Notes: a model not told the origin generated them from the sequence alone. DNA of 64,000 nt from Cyanomargarita calcarea GSE-NOS-MK-12-04C (GCA_019359595.1 JAHHGZ010000003.1:124001-188000); one strand, 5' to 3'. Positions 55,352 to 64,000 are shown, counted from the first letter of the stretch. Numbers and translations: made by a program.

Positions 55352-58300
55352 ATGGATAATAAATACTCTAACTTATCGCCAGGAAAGAAAGCCCTTCTAG
55401 AAAAATGGAAAGGGGGAAAACTTCAAGCTGAAGTGATTCCTACAAGTCAAGATTGCCAAAATATCCCTTTATCTTTTTCCCAACAAAGGCTGTGGTTTAT
55501 TGACCAGCTTTATCACGACAGTTCTTTCTATAATATTCCTATATCTTTTCACATACAGGGAAACCTCAATATTGCAGCAATTGAGCAAAGTTTGAATGAA
55601 ATTCTTAAGCGTCATGAAGTTTGGCGAACAAATTTTAGACTTGTAAATGGAGAACCAACACAAGAAATTGCGCTCCAATCTACTTGGGATTTATCTGTTA
55701 TTAACCTAGAACATTTATCTGGTAAAGATTGGGAAGCAGAAGTTAAACAATTTGCAGCAGAGGAAGCTAAAAAACCTTTTAATTTGGCTAAAGGGCTATT
55801 AGTGAGGGCTACTTTACTACGATTGAGTGAAGAAGAACATGTTTTGCTTGTAACTATGCATCACATTATTACAGATGGATGGTCTTGCGGTGTATTCTTG
55901 CGCGAACTATCATCACTGTACGCTGCTTTCTCACAAAATCAACCTTCCCCCCTACCAGAACTGCCGATTCAGTATGCAGATTTTACCATTTGGCAACGCG
56001 ATCGCCTGAAGGGTGAATTCCTCGCAACCCAATTAAATTATTGGAAGCAACAACTTCAAGGTGAACTGGCTGTACTACAATTACCTACGGATCGTCCACG
56101 CCCTAACCTTACTACTTTCACTGGTGCAAAGCAATACTTTACATTCTCTGCATCCCTAACTAATGCTCTCAAGCAATTAAGTCAGCGGGAAGACGCTACT
56201 TTATTTATGAGTTTGCTGGCAGCATTTAACATATTACTATACCGTTACACAGACCAAGAAGATATCTTAATCGGTTCTCCAATTGCTAACCGCAACCGTC
56301 CAGAATTAGAAGAGATGCTGGGTTTATTTGTTAATACTTTGGTGTTACGTAATAATCTTAGTGGTAATCCTAGTTTTCGTGAACTTTTACATCGAGTACG
56401 GGAGGTGACTCTAGATGCTTATGCACATCAAGATTTGCCTTTTGAGATGATTGTAGAAGAATTACAACCCGAACGGGATTTAAGCAGAAACCCACTTTAT
56501 GAAGTAATGTTTGTCCTGCAAAATACTCCTAGTTCTGTTCAGGAAGTGTCTGGTTTAACTTTACGTACTTTGGAGTTTGATAGTGGTACTGCTCAACTAG
56601 ATATTTTCCTGTCGATGTCTGAATCAGAAGAGGGATTAACAGGTTGTTTAGAATACAATACAGATATTTTTGATACAACAACAATCACCCAATTTACTAA
56701 CAATTTCCAAACTTTATTAGAAAATATAGTCGCAAATCCAGAGCAGTATCTGAATGAATTATCGATACTTAGTGGTTTTGAACAAAAAGAATTATTATTT
56801 CAGCTAAACCAAACTCATGCAGACTATCCTCAAGATATATCTCTGCATCAGTTATTTGAGCAGCAAGTTAAACTAACACCTGATTATATAGCACTAATTA
56901 GCAATTCTGAAGAAATAACTTACCTTCAACTTAACCATAGAGTTAATCAACTAGCGCATTATTTACAAAAACAGAGTGTAACAAAAGAAACTTTAGTTGC
57001 TCTATGTTTGGAACGCCACCTAGATATGGTTGTGGGGATTTTAGCTATTCTCAAAGCTGGTGGTGCGTACATTCCCCTTGACCCAAGTTACCCGGTGGAA
57101 CGTTTAAATTTCATGCTGTCTGATTCCCAAGCATCACTATTAATTAGCAAGCAAGAAATTTTAGAAAAACTATCATTATTTGCAGCTAAAACTGTTTGCT
57201 TGGATATCCAGAAAGAGGAAATTGCACAAGAAAGCTTGGAAAATCCCATTAATCTATCTTCCTCAGATAATCTCGCTTATATTATCTACACTTCTGGGTC
57301 AACTGGAACACCCAAAGGTGTTCTTGGTACTCATCGCGGTACAGTAAACGGCTTACACTGGTTATGGAAAACCTATCCTTTTAGCGAGGGAGAAGTTTGC
57401 TGTCAGAAAACAGCTATTAGTTTTGTCGATTCTGTCTGGGAAATTTTTGCCCCTTTATTGCAAGGAATTCCGACAGTAATTATTAGCAATGCGACTGTAC
57501 TAGACCCACAATTATTTATAGAATCTCTAGTACAATATAAAATCTCTCGGATTATACTTGTACCTTCCTTACTCCGACTACTTTTAGATAATTATAGTCA
57601 TCTAGTTAAGAAGTTAACGCACCTAAAATTCTGGATAACTAGCGGAGAAGCATTATCAGTTAAATTAGTTCAAACTTTTCGAGAACTTATGCCCGAAGCA
57701 AAACTAATTAACCTTTATGGCTCATCGGAAGTTTCCGCCAATGCAACTTACTACGATACTAGTTTATTCCCAGATGAAGCCACCAGTGTGCCCATTGGTG
57801 GTCCAATAAATAATACTCAGGTTTATGTATTGAATCGTGATTTACAACCAACACCCATAGGAGTAGTTGGAGAACTTTATCTTGGTGGTGATGGGTTAGC
57901 AAAAGGTTATTTAGAACGCCCAGAATTAACACAAGAAAAATTTATTGATAATCCCTTTCTACCCGGAGATAAACTTTATAAAACAGGCGATTTAGTTCGA
58001 TATCTCCGAGATGGTAATCTTGAATATTTGGGTCGCCATGATGACCAAGTAAAAATCAGGGGTTTTCGAGTAGAATTAGGTGAAATAGCAACTGCGATCG
58101 CGCAACATCCAGATGTGCGAGAATCTGTTGTAATTGCTAGCAATGAGAATCAAGATAATCCCCGCTTGATTGCCTATGTTGTCACAGATAAGCAGGATAT
58201 TAACACAGAATTATTACCCTACTTGCAACAGAAGCTGCCCAATTACATGTTGCCATCCGCCTTTATTGTACTTGATAAGCTTCCACTTACACCTAATGGC

Positions 58301-59443
58301 AAAGTAGATAAGCGTGCATTGCCAAATAGTGAAGTTATCCAATCAAATACAAATAAAGCCTTTATTGCTCCCCGAAATTTTACAGAATTAGCTTTAGCAA
58401 AAATTTGGGAAAATCTGCTTAATACTAGTCCTGTTGGGATGACAGATAACTTCTTTGACTTAGGAGGACACTCATTTTTAGGTGTTCGCCTAATGGCTCA
58501 AATTTATGATAAATTTAGACATAATCTTCCTCTATCTACTCTTTTTGAAAACCCAACTATTGAAAAGTTAGCAGTAATCGTTAGTCAACCATTTCGTAAA
58601 ATTTCTAATTCTCACCTAGTAGCAATTAACTCTTCTGGTGACAAGATACCTTTCTTCTGTATGCATGGTGCTGGCGGAGATATTAGTCAATACTTTAAAT
58701 TATCCAAAATACTAGGTGAAGAATATCCATTCTATGGCTTGGAACATGGACCTGACCCGGAACAGCCTAAAATTATTTCAGTGGAGGAAACAGCATCTCG
58801 TTATCTACAAGAAATTCTTAAAGTAGAACCAAATGGTCCTTATTTCTTAGGTGGTCATTGTTATGGCGGTGTACTTGCTTTTGAAATGGCGCAGCAACTG
58901 GTAAAACAGGGTCAAACAGTAGGTTTAGTAACGATTATCGATGCCATATTACCACAAAAAACTATCGAATCAACAGATGATGATGATGCGAAATTTTTGC
59001 TGCGTATAGCTGAAGAAATTAAGACAGAAAATAATATTAATTTTTATGTTCCCTTTGAAGAGATTCGAGATTTAACAGTGGATGAACAACTAAATTTAGT
59101 CAATAAAAAAGCTAATTTTCTGTTTTCAGATGCAGAACTTAAGGATTTTCTTCGTAATTACCAACTTTTCAAAGCTAATGTCAAAGCAATGCGAGATTAT
59201 GTTCCGCAAGTTTATCCTCATTCCTTAACTGTCTTTCGAGCGGAAGAGGAGATTATTCATGATTTTGATAATCCAGAATGGAGTACTGATGACCATTTTC
59301 TTGGTTGGGATAGATGCTCCAGTAAATCGACTCAGGTGATTGAAATTCCAGGGAATCATTTCTCAATTTTAATGGAACCTCATATTCATAAATTAGCCAA
59401 ACAACTGAAACTATGTATTGATAATGCTATCCGTAATTTTTAA
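55352..59443 (+). CDS. Terminal NRPS: C-A(beta-Ala)-PCP-TE
   Basis: A 1363-residue termination module. The C domain (about 30-450) has PLSFSQQRLWFIDQL and HHIITDGWS. The A domain (about 465-960) has YTSGSTGTPKG and the segment FVDSVWEIF, in which Asp is shifted to the second code position. The code by eye is VDWIISLANK, close to VDWVISLADK recalled for beta-alanine. The PCP has DNFFDLGGHS near 1040. The TE (about 1085-1363) has GGHCYGG with Cys at residue 1170 in place of the usual Ser, and a downstream GNHFSILMEPH with the catalytic His. It should accept the PKS3 beta-keto chain, add beta-alanine and release the product by hydrolysis or cyclisation. Confidence 0.93.
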   Translation: MDNKYSNLSPGKKALLEKWKGGKLQAEVIPTSQDCQNIPLSFSQQRLWFIDQLYHDSSFYNIPISFHIQGNLNIAAIEQSLNEILKRHEVWRTNFRLVNGEPTQEIALQSTWDLSVINLEHLSGKDWEAEVKQFAAEEAKKPFNLAKGLLVRATLLRLSEEEHVLLVTMHHIITDGWSCGVFLRELSSLYAAFSQNQPSPLPELPIQYADFTIWQRDRLKGEFLATQLNYWKQQLQGELAVLQLPTDRPRPNLTTFTGAKQYFTFSASLTNALKQLSQREDATLFMSLLAAFNILLYRYTDQEDILIGSPIANRNRPELEEMLGLFVNTLVLRNNLSGNPSFRELLHRVREVTLDAYAHQDLPFEMIVEELQPERDLSRNPLYEVMFVLQNTPSSVQEVSGLTLRTLEFDSGTAQLDIFLSMSESEEGLTGCLEYNTDIFDTTTITQFTNNFQTLLENIVANPEQYLNELSILSGFEQKELLFQLNQTHADYPQDISLHQLFEQQVKLTPDYIALISNSEEITYLQLNHRVNQLAHYLQKQSVTKETLVALCLERHLDMVVGILAILKAGGAYIPLDPSYPVERLNFMLSDSQASLLISKQEILEKLSLFAAKTVCLDIQKEEIAQESLENPINLSSSDNLAYIIYTSGSTGTPKGVLGTHRGTVNGLHWLWKTYPFSEGEVCCQKTAISFVDSVWEIFAPLLQGIPTVIISNATVLDPQLFIESLVQYKISRIILVPSLLRLLLDNYSHLVKKLTHLKFWITSGEALSVKLVQTFRELMPEAKLINLYGSSEVSANATYYDTSLFPDEATSVPIGGPINNTQVYVLNRDLQPTPIGVVGELYLGGDGLAKGYLERPELTQEKFIDNPFLPGDKLYKTGDLVRYLRDGNLEYLGRHDDQVKIRGFRVELGEIATAIAQHPDVRESVVIASNENQDNPRLIAYVVTDKQDINTELLPYLQQKLPNYMLPSAFIVLDKLPLTPNGKVDKRALPNSEVIQSNTNKAFIAPRNFTELALAKIWENLLNTSPVGMTDNFFDLGGHSFLGVRLMAQIYDKFRHNLPLSTLFENPTIEKLAVIVSQPFRKISNSHLVAINSSGDKIPFFCMHGAGGDISQYFKLSKILGEEYPFYGLEHGPDPEQPKIISVEETASRYLQEILKVEPNGPYFLGGHCYGGVLAFEMAQQLVKQGQTVGLVTIIDAILPQKTIESTDDDDAKFLLRIAEEIKTENNINFYVPFEEIRDLTVDEQLNLVNKKANFLFSDAELKDFLRNYQLFKANVKAMRDYVPQVYPHSLTVFRAEEEIIHDFDNPEWSTDDHFLGWDRCSSKSTQVIEIPGNHFSILMEPHIHKLAKQLKLCIDNAIRNF

Positions 59444-59468
59444 GATGAAATAGGAGTAAAAGAAACTA

Positions 59469-60836
59469 ATGCAACTACCTCCAGTACCGAAAACTCCTTC
59501 TTGGTTACTAGCTCTACAATTTGAGGCTAATATATTTGGCTGTATGGATGCTATTACTCAACGTTACGGTGACATGGTGACTGTAATGTTTGGTTCCACA
59601 CCAACAATTTATGTCAGTAATCCTTCCGCAATCAAGGAGATTTTCACGCGAGGTAAAGAAATTGTTGCAAGAGGTGCATTAAATAAAGAAGAGTTTGCTT
59701 TGTTTACAGGAGAACAAGGAGTTCTGCAACTGGATGGAGCGCATCATAAAAATCGACGTAAATTGTTAATGTCAGCTTTTCACGGTACGCGGATGCAAGC
59801 TTGCGGACAGCATATCTGTGAACTGACAGAAAAAATTATGGCTAAACAAAGTATTGGAAAACCTTTTCTTGCTTATCCAATGCTAGAGCAAATTACCCTA
59901 GCAATAGGTATAAAAGTTGTCATGGGGTTGCGTCAAGGAGAACGCTATGAAAAAGTAAAAGAATTATTTGCGACTGTGTTTAAACACGAACTTTCTTCAA
60001 CAATGCAACTAGTTGCTAAATTACCTTTTTGGGAATGGGATTTAGGAAGGTGGAGTCCCCAAGGTAATTTACTTTACCTGCGAAAAGAACTTTTTCAACT
60101 ACTATATGCAGAGGTTCAAGAACGTCGCAAACAATGTAAACAATTAGATTCATCCCCCACCGATATTCTCTCGGATTTAGTATTAGCAACTGATGATACA
60201 GGTGAACCCATCTCTGATGAAGAAATACGAGATTTATTAATTTCACCTATCGGAGCAACTCAAGGAGCTTCAGCAACTGCGATCGCTTGGGCTTTATACT
60301 GGATTCACAGTTTACCCCATGTGCGCGATCGCCTGCTCGCAGAACTCAATGGTATGGGTGAAAATCCAGATATCCCAACTATCCTTGCATTACCTTATCT
60401 GAATGCTGTATGCAACGAAGTTTTGCGAATTTATCCAACTCAGTTGTTTTCATTTCCCAGAATCGTTGAGTCTCCGGTTGAAATCATGGGCTATAAATTG
60501 AGTCCAGGAACAATAGTAATTGTCAATATTTATTCTACCCATCAACGTGAAGATTTGTACCCAGAAACTAAGCAATTCCAGCCAGAGCGTTTTCTTAAAC
60601 AACAGTTTTCTAACTATGAATTTCTGCCATTTGGTGGTGGTTCTCGTGCCTGTATTGGTGGAGCATTTGCTTTGTTTACCATGAAATTGGTATTGGCAAC
60701 AATTCTTTTACGCTATCAGTTAAACTTAGTCAAACTACAACCAGAGAAACCAAAATTTGATGGTCTTCTTTGTTATCCTGGGTCTGGCGTTAAGATGATT
60801 ATGCAGAGTCGGTATCAACATAAAAAACAATCATAA
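59469..60836 (+). CDS. Cytochrome P450 (CYP110-like) with atypical I-helix
   Basis: A 455-residue P450. The heme-binding loop is FLPFGGGSRACIGG, with Cys at residue 395, and the K-helix ExxR is EVLRIYP. The PPVPKTPSWLLALQ start and overall layout resemble the cyanobacterial CYP110 group, often fatty-acid hydroxylases. The I-helix reads ATQGASATAIAW where AGHETTATAIAW is usual, so both the acid and the adjacent alcohol used in oxygen activation are missing. It may hydroxylate the acyl chain or do another oxidation. GGAG lies 10 bases upstream of the ATG, and the gene follows the thioesterase gene by 25 bases, so it belongs to the same operon. Confidence 0.88.
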   Translation: MQLPPVPKTPSWLLALQFEANIFGCMDAITQRYGDMVTVMFGSTPTIYVSNPSAIKEIFTRGKEIVARGALNKEEFALFTGEQGVLQLDGAHHKNRRKLLMSAFHGTRMQACGQHICELTEKIMAKQSIGKPFLAYPMLEQITLAIGIKVVMGLRQGERYEKVKELFATVFKHELSSTMQLVAKLPFWEWDLGRWSPQGNLLYLRKELFQLLYAEVQERRKQCKQLDSSPTDILSDLVLATDDTGEPISDEEIRDLLISPIGATQGASATAIAWALYWIHSLPHVRDRLLAELNGMGENPDIPTILALPYLNAVCNEVLRIYPTQLFSFPRIVESPVEIMGYKLSPGTIVIVNIYSTHQREDLYPETKQFQPERFLKQQFSNYEFLPFGGGSRACIGGAFALFTMKLVLATILLRYQLNLVKLQPEKPKFDGLLCYPGSGVKMIMQSRYQHKKQS

Positions 60837-60906
60837 TAATTAGTAATTAGATCGGTTTAATATATGGTTTTTTTCATAATTTTTAACTCTTGAGTAAGGG
60901 ATATCT

Positions 60907-61089
60907 ATGGCACTACCTCCAACACCAAAAATACCTACTTGGCTGCTAGGTATAAAGCTTTTGACTAATCCACTTGACTGTCTAGATACTATTTACAAGC
61001 AGTATGGTGATATCATTACCATAATGAATACGCAATTCGCAATAAAGAAAAAAATCCTAGTAACCTTTTTGGTTTTAGCTATTAGATAA
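60907..61089 (+). pseudogene. Truncated N-terminal remnant of a second P450
   Basis: A 60-codon frame starts MALPPTPKIPTWLLG and continues to YGDIITIM, aligning over about 40 residues with the start of the P450 upstream (MQLPPVPKTPSWLLA to YGDMVTVM). After that the similarity stops and the frame ends in unrelated residues. Heme and ExxR motifs are absent, so it cannot be a working P450. It is most likely what remains of a second, already divergent P450 gene whose body was deleted. It keeps a plausible Shine-Dalgarno, AAGGG, and may still be translated. Confidence 0.75.
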
Positions 61090-61111
61090 CATGCATATGG
61101 AGAAATTAGAT

Positions 61112-62002
61112 ATGACTAAGAGCAATAAAGGCGCAGTTGTCATCACAGGAACATCTACAGGTCTCGGTCGAGAAACTGCACTTTTTCTTGATAAACAAGG
61201 ATATCGAGTTTTTGCAGGAGTCCGCACAGAACAAGATGCAGAGTCGCTCAAACAAGCTGCATGTGGTAATTTAATTCCAATCATGATGGATATTACTAAA
61301 GAAGGACAAATTCGTTCTGCATCTGAATTGGTTTCCTTAGCAGTCGGGGATGAAGGACTTTTAGGATTAGTGAACAATGCAACTGCAATAGTATTTGGAC
61401 CATTAGAATGTATTCCCATAGAAGATATAAAAGAAAACTTTGAAGTAGGTATTATTGGAAATATTGCTGTCACTCAAGCATTCTTACCAATGTTGAGAAA
61501 AGCTAAAGGTAGGGTTATTAATATTAGTTCTGCTGGTGGTAGAATTACTGACCCATACTTTGGACTTTTATCTGCGGCAAAATTTGCTCTAGAGTCATTT
61601 ACAGATTCTTTACGAATGGAATTATCTTCTTCTAATATTGAAGTTATATCGATTCTACCCGGTCAATTAAAAACAGAGGTTTATAAAAAAGTTAAGACTA
61701 GCTATGAGCGAACATTTGCAAATATGTCCTCAGAAGCCAAAGCTCTTTATGATAGGAACTGTAGAATCTTTCTAGAAGAGACTGTAGAAGGTAATCGTAA
61801 TGGTATGCTCTGCGAAAAGACCGCGAATATTATTTTAAAGTCACTAGAAGATAGAAAACCCAAAAGACAATATTTTGTCTCAGATTCTATTTTATCTATG
61901 TGGTCAACCACTTTTCTGTTCTTTTTAAAAAGGTTGCTTCCACATCAGTATTTTTATGATATTTATTTTAACAATATGCGAAAAGGTATGAAACTTGATT
62001 AA
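61112..62002 (+). CDS. Short-chain dehydrogenase/reductase lacking the catalytic Tyr
   Basis: About 296 residues of the SDR fold from the ATG at 61112, chosen because GGAGA at 61099-61103 is well spaced; an upstream ATG at 61091 would add 7 residues. The cofactor loop is VVITGTSTGLG, then VNNATAIVFG and NISSAGG with the catalytic Ser. The expected YxxxK reads LSAAK, so Tyr is replaced by Leu, while Lys is kept. The C-terminus has a hydrophobic patch (STTFLFFLKRLL) that may contact the membrane. It resembles retinol-dehydrogenase-like SDRs. With the Tyr lost, ordinary ketone reduction is doubtful; it may be a structural or altered enzyme. Its role in the pathway is unclear. Confidence 0.85.
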   Translation: MTKSNKGAVVITGTSTGLGRETALFLDKQGYRVFAGVRTEQDAESLKQAACGNLIPIMMDITKEGQIRSASELVSLAVGDEGLLGLVNNATAIVFGPLECIPIEDIKENFEVGIIGNIAVTQAFLPMLRKAKGRVINISSAGGRITDPYFGLLSAAKFALESFTDSLRMELSSSNIEVISILPGQLKTEVYKKVKTSYERTFANMSSEAKALYDRNCRIFLEETVEGNRNGMLCEKTANIILKSLEDRKPKRQYFVSDSILSMWSTTFLFFLKRLLPHQYFYDIYFNNMRKGMKLD

Positions 62003-62124
62003 AGATAAAAAAGTAGAGAGCAAAAGGCACAGATGACTTCTTAATACTTACAAGAAAATTATGTAGTGACAGATGGAATTTTCAAGTACGAGAATATCAT
62101 ATTTAATAATATAACGGCTGAGTG

Positions 62125-62150
62125 AAAAGAGTTTTGTGACAAAACTTTTG
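62125..62150 (+). terminator. Weak hairpin between SDR and small-protein genes
   Basis: AGTTTTG at 62130-62136 pairs with CAAAACT at 62140-62146 around a TGA loop, and outer AAAA/TTTT bases extend it with a bulge. It lies in the 234-base gap 62003-62236, the largest gap after the assembly line, and is followed by GGCTTTTAAATT. The stem is AT-rich and the T-run poor, so termination is uncertain. Nothing else is visible in the gap. Confidence 0.3.
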
Positions 62151-62236
62151 GCTTTTAAATTCCTATTTATGAAGCTATGTAAGTACAAACATCTGAAAGT
62201 CAAAACAAAAGTAATTCCTAGTTTGGAGATAATTTC

Positions 62237-62563
62237 ATGAACGAGTTAGTACAAAGATTATCAGAAGGGGAACATCCTGTAGAGGCTAGTTTGCGACCTG
62301 AGAAAACAGCCACAGCACTTAAAGAAAGTATCGACCGAGGATATGTGCATATCAAATTCACAAATACCCAGGGTGGTACTGATTTAGGCATTAAACTCGA
62401 TCCAGAAGCTTCTAATTTCAATGACGCTGACTTTGAGCATCAAAAAGGGGAAGTTCATCTGGTAGGGGAACTGACACTTAACTATGTCCAAGTTAAATGT
62501 ATTGCGGATATTGACCTAACAACTTTAGGCGGGAAGGGACATTTAGAACTCTTAGAAGCGTAG
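62237..62563 (+). CDS. Uncharacterised 108-residue protein beside MbtH gene
   Basis: A small soluble protein of 108 residues starting [20 protein letters not shown]. It has no signal peptide or membrane segment. The middle and end alternate hydrophobic and polar residues ([38 protein letters not shown]), suggesting a beta-rich fold. I do not recognise a family or catalytic motif. GGAG lies just upstream of the ATG at good spacing, so it is a real gene. It precedes the MbtH-like gene by 37 bases and is probably co-transcribed with it, which hints at a helper or tailoring role in the pathway, but no function can be assigned. Confidence 0.8.
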   Translation: MNELVQRLSEGEHPVEASLRPEKTATALKESIDRGYVHIKFTNTQGGTDLGIKLDPEASNFNDADFEHQKGEVHLVGELTLNYVQVKCIADIDLTTLGGKGHLELLEA

Positions 62564-62600
62564 AAAATTTTCCAATATTCAAAGATTAGAGAGGTCAATT

Positions 62601-62828
62601 ATGTATCATGATGACAAGGAAGATACGACAATTTACAAAGTGGTAGTTAATCACGAAGAGCAATATTCCATTTGGCCATTAGAGCGTGAAAATCCTCTAG
62701 GTTGGAAAGATGCTGGAAAAAGTGGAATCAAACAAGAATGTTTAGATTACATTAAGGAAGTTTGGACTGACATGAGACCACTCAGTCTGCGAAATAAGAT
62801 GCAAGAAAAAGTTGGGAATATCCCATAG
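62601..62828 (+). CDS. MbtH-like protein
   Basis: A 75-residue MbtH-family protein. Signatures are [29 protein letters not shown] and the C-terminal [19 protein letters not shown], with the three conserved tryptophans. MbtH-like proteins bind adenylation domains and are often needed for their solubility and activity. It is the only one in the window, so it probably serves several of the six NRPS A domains. A Shine-Dalgarno (GAGAGG) precedes the ATG. Its placement after the P450 and SDR genes marks this end of the region as still part of the biosynthetic cluster. Confidence 0.95.
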   Translation: MYHDDKEDTTIYKVVVNHEEQYSIWPLERENPLGWKDAGKSGIKQECLDYIKEVWTDMRPLSLRNKMQEKVGNIP

Positions 62829-62955
62829 ACAATGTGTATGAAAATTGATTTTGGGTATATTTTCCATTTCGCTTCCTCCAGAGAAATCGTATCTAGCTTC
62901 CGCAATACCCAAATTTCTTTAGTTTAGTAATACTTGCTCAAAACGGAGAGTTTAT

Positions 62956-63849
62956 ATGGTGATATCTTCAGATAAAAAAACACGAGTATGGTTTATTACT
63001 GGTTGTTCAAGTGGTTTTGGTCGAGCTTTAGCAGAAACAGTACTTGAACGAGGTGAAACAGTGGTACTAACGGCACGAAATCCTCAGCAGATAAAAGATT
63101 TAGCTGCAAGCTTTCCGGATCGTACATTAGCTGTGCAACTTGATGTCACAAAACCAGAAGAAGTAAGAGAAGCAGTAAAACAGGCGATCGCTAACTTTGG
63201 TTGCATTGATGTGCTTGTTAATAATGCAGGGTGTGAGGTTGCTGGAGTAATTGAAGAAGTTCCCGATAAAGAAGTTCGTCGTGAGTTTGAAACAAACTTT
63301 TTTGGTGTCTTAGAAGTTCTTAGAGCAGTATTACCTCATATGCGACAGCAACGCAGTGGTCATATTCTGAATTTCTCGTCAATTGCATGTTTTGATGCTG
63401 GTGCTGGTGGAGGGATTTATAGCAGTAGCAAACTTGCGTTGGAAGGAATTTCCGGTTCTTTGGCTGGTGAAGTTGCACCTTTTGGTATCAAAGTCACAAT
63501 TGTTGAACCGGGTGGGTTCCAGACAGATTTTTTCAACCGTTCTTATGTCTTAATAGAAACTAAAATTGAAGACTACAAACCCTTAATTGATGAAATCAGT
63601 CAGACAGTACAGGATATACAAAATCTAACAATTAAGTTACCAGGCAACCCAAGAAAAGCTGCTCTAGCAATGATAAAAGTGGTTGATAGCGATAACCCAC
63701 CAATCAGATTGGCTCTGGGAGCCGATACGGTAGAAACTGTTGAAGGTGCATTAGAATTTATGAAATCAGAATTAGATGCTTGGAGAGAAGTGTCTATGAG
63801 TACTGATTATGACGAGGTTACATCAGAAAAAATTGAAGTTTCTAGCTAG
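62956..63849 (+). CDS. Short-chain dehydrogenase/reductase, canonical
   Basis: A 297-residue classical SDR. The cofactor loop is WFITGCSSGFGRAL, then LDVTKPEEV, VLVNNAGCEVAG, the catalytic Ser in FSSIACF and YSSSK with Tyr and Lys in place. It has the length and C-terminal extension of the retinol-dehydrogenase-like group that is common in bacteria. The substrate cannot be told. It could act on the product, such as the beta-keto group left by PKS3, or be an unrelated housekeeping enzyme at the cluster edge. CGGAGAG upstream of the ATG is a good ribosome-binding site. The 151 bases after it, to the window end, show no gene. Confidence 0.88.
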   Translation: MVISSDKKTRVWFITGCSSGFGRALAETVLERGETVVLTARNPQQIKDLAASFPDRTLAVQLDVTKPEEVREAVKQAIANFGCIDVLVNNAGCEVAGVIEEVPDKEVRREFETNFFGVLEVLRAVLPHMRQQRSGHILNFSSIACFDAGAGGGIYSSSKLALEGISGSLAGEVAPFGIKVTIVEPGGFQTDFFNRSYVLIETKIEDYKPLIDEISQTVQDIQNLTIKLPGNPRKAALAMIKVVDSDNPPIRLALGADTVETVEGALEFMKSELDAWREVSMSTDYDEVTSEKIEVSS

Positions 63850-64000
63850 CTGATACTATAAAGCCAGAGATAGGTGCGTTAGTCTATATCTTTACTACCA
63901 TGCCGATTTTGACACAGCAAAACATGTAGTATAGCTTGGCACTTTGCGCCTAAATAGCTCATTCCCACTGCCCATTTTATAGCTAGATTAATTTTTGCGG

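Noticed and set aside
5680-60836. Known siderophore clusters such as anachelin or hydroxyaspartate-type cyanochelins
   Set aside because: There is no salicylate-loading domain, no aspartate hydroxylase domain and no hydroxamate-forming enzyme; module content does not match.
1-64000. CRISPR arrays, tRNA or rRNA genes, insertion sequences
   Set aside because: No regularly spaced short repeats, cloverleaf-type segments with CCA context, ribosomal RNA or transposase motifs were seen on reading either strand.
63850-64000. Possible further gene at the right edge
   Set aside because: The last 151 bases contain stops in all frames that I checked and no start with a ribosome-binding site.

Overview
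The window is a slice of a filamentous cyanobacterial chromosome, probably Nostocales. It is AT-rich, carries repeated GCGATCGC (HIP1) octamers (for example 11244-11251 and 15194-15201), has an AMIN-domain TonB receptor of the cyanobacterial kind, and its synthetases have cyanobacterial adenylation codes. No rRNA, tRNA, CRISPR array or transposase was seen.

Layout. (1) 172-4626, minus strand: an iron/siderophore-type uptake set (TonB-dependent receptor, substrate-binding lipoprotein, DUF1636 protein). (2) 4627-5679: a gene-poor leader of about 1 kb between divergent units. (3) 5680-60836, plus strand: one long co-directional hybrid NRPS/PKS assembly line with all its tailoring and precursor genes; no internal gap exceeds about 150 bases. 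(4) 60907-63849: a P450 remnant, two short-chain dehydrogenases, an unknown 108-residue protein and an MbtH-like protein.

How the genes work together. The starter is a fatty-acyl-AMP ligase with its ACP, fused to a C-A-PCP module whose code I read as alanine. A discrete acyltransferase and a four-gene cassette (3-hydroxyacyl dehydrogenase, ACP, acyl dehydrogenase, FkbH-type phosphatase/glyceryl transferase) should make and deliver hydroxymalonyl-ACP; no O-methyltransferase is present. Three PKS modules follow. PKS1 has a dead, deleted AT, so it probably relies on the discrete AT. PKS2 has an intact AT that resembles the discrete one. PKS3 has an ordinary malonyl-type AT and a KR without its NADPH-binding glycines. 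PKS1 and PKS2 each end in an epimerase-like domain and are followed by a stand-alone C protein, then an A-PCP protein that begins with only half a C domain. Codes read by eye give Ala | PKS1 | Dab, Ala, Gly | PKS2 | Dab, Ala | PKS3 | beta-Ala, then a thioesterase with a cysteine nucleophile. Precursor genes match the codes: an EctB-type aminotransferase for 2,4-diaminobutyrate (Dab) and a PanP-type aspartate decarboxylase for beta-alanine. A JmjC/cupin hydroxylase, a P450 and the dehydrogenases could tailor the product.

If collinear, the product is a cationic lipopeptide with two 2,3-dihydroxy-4-amino acid units, two Dab residues, one beta-keto unit and a C-terminal beta-alanine. I cannot match it to a known compound. 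The substrate assignments rest on codes recalled from the literature and are predictions.
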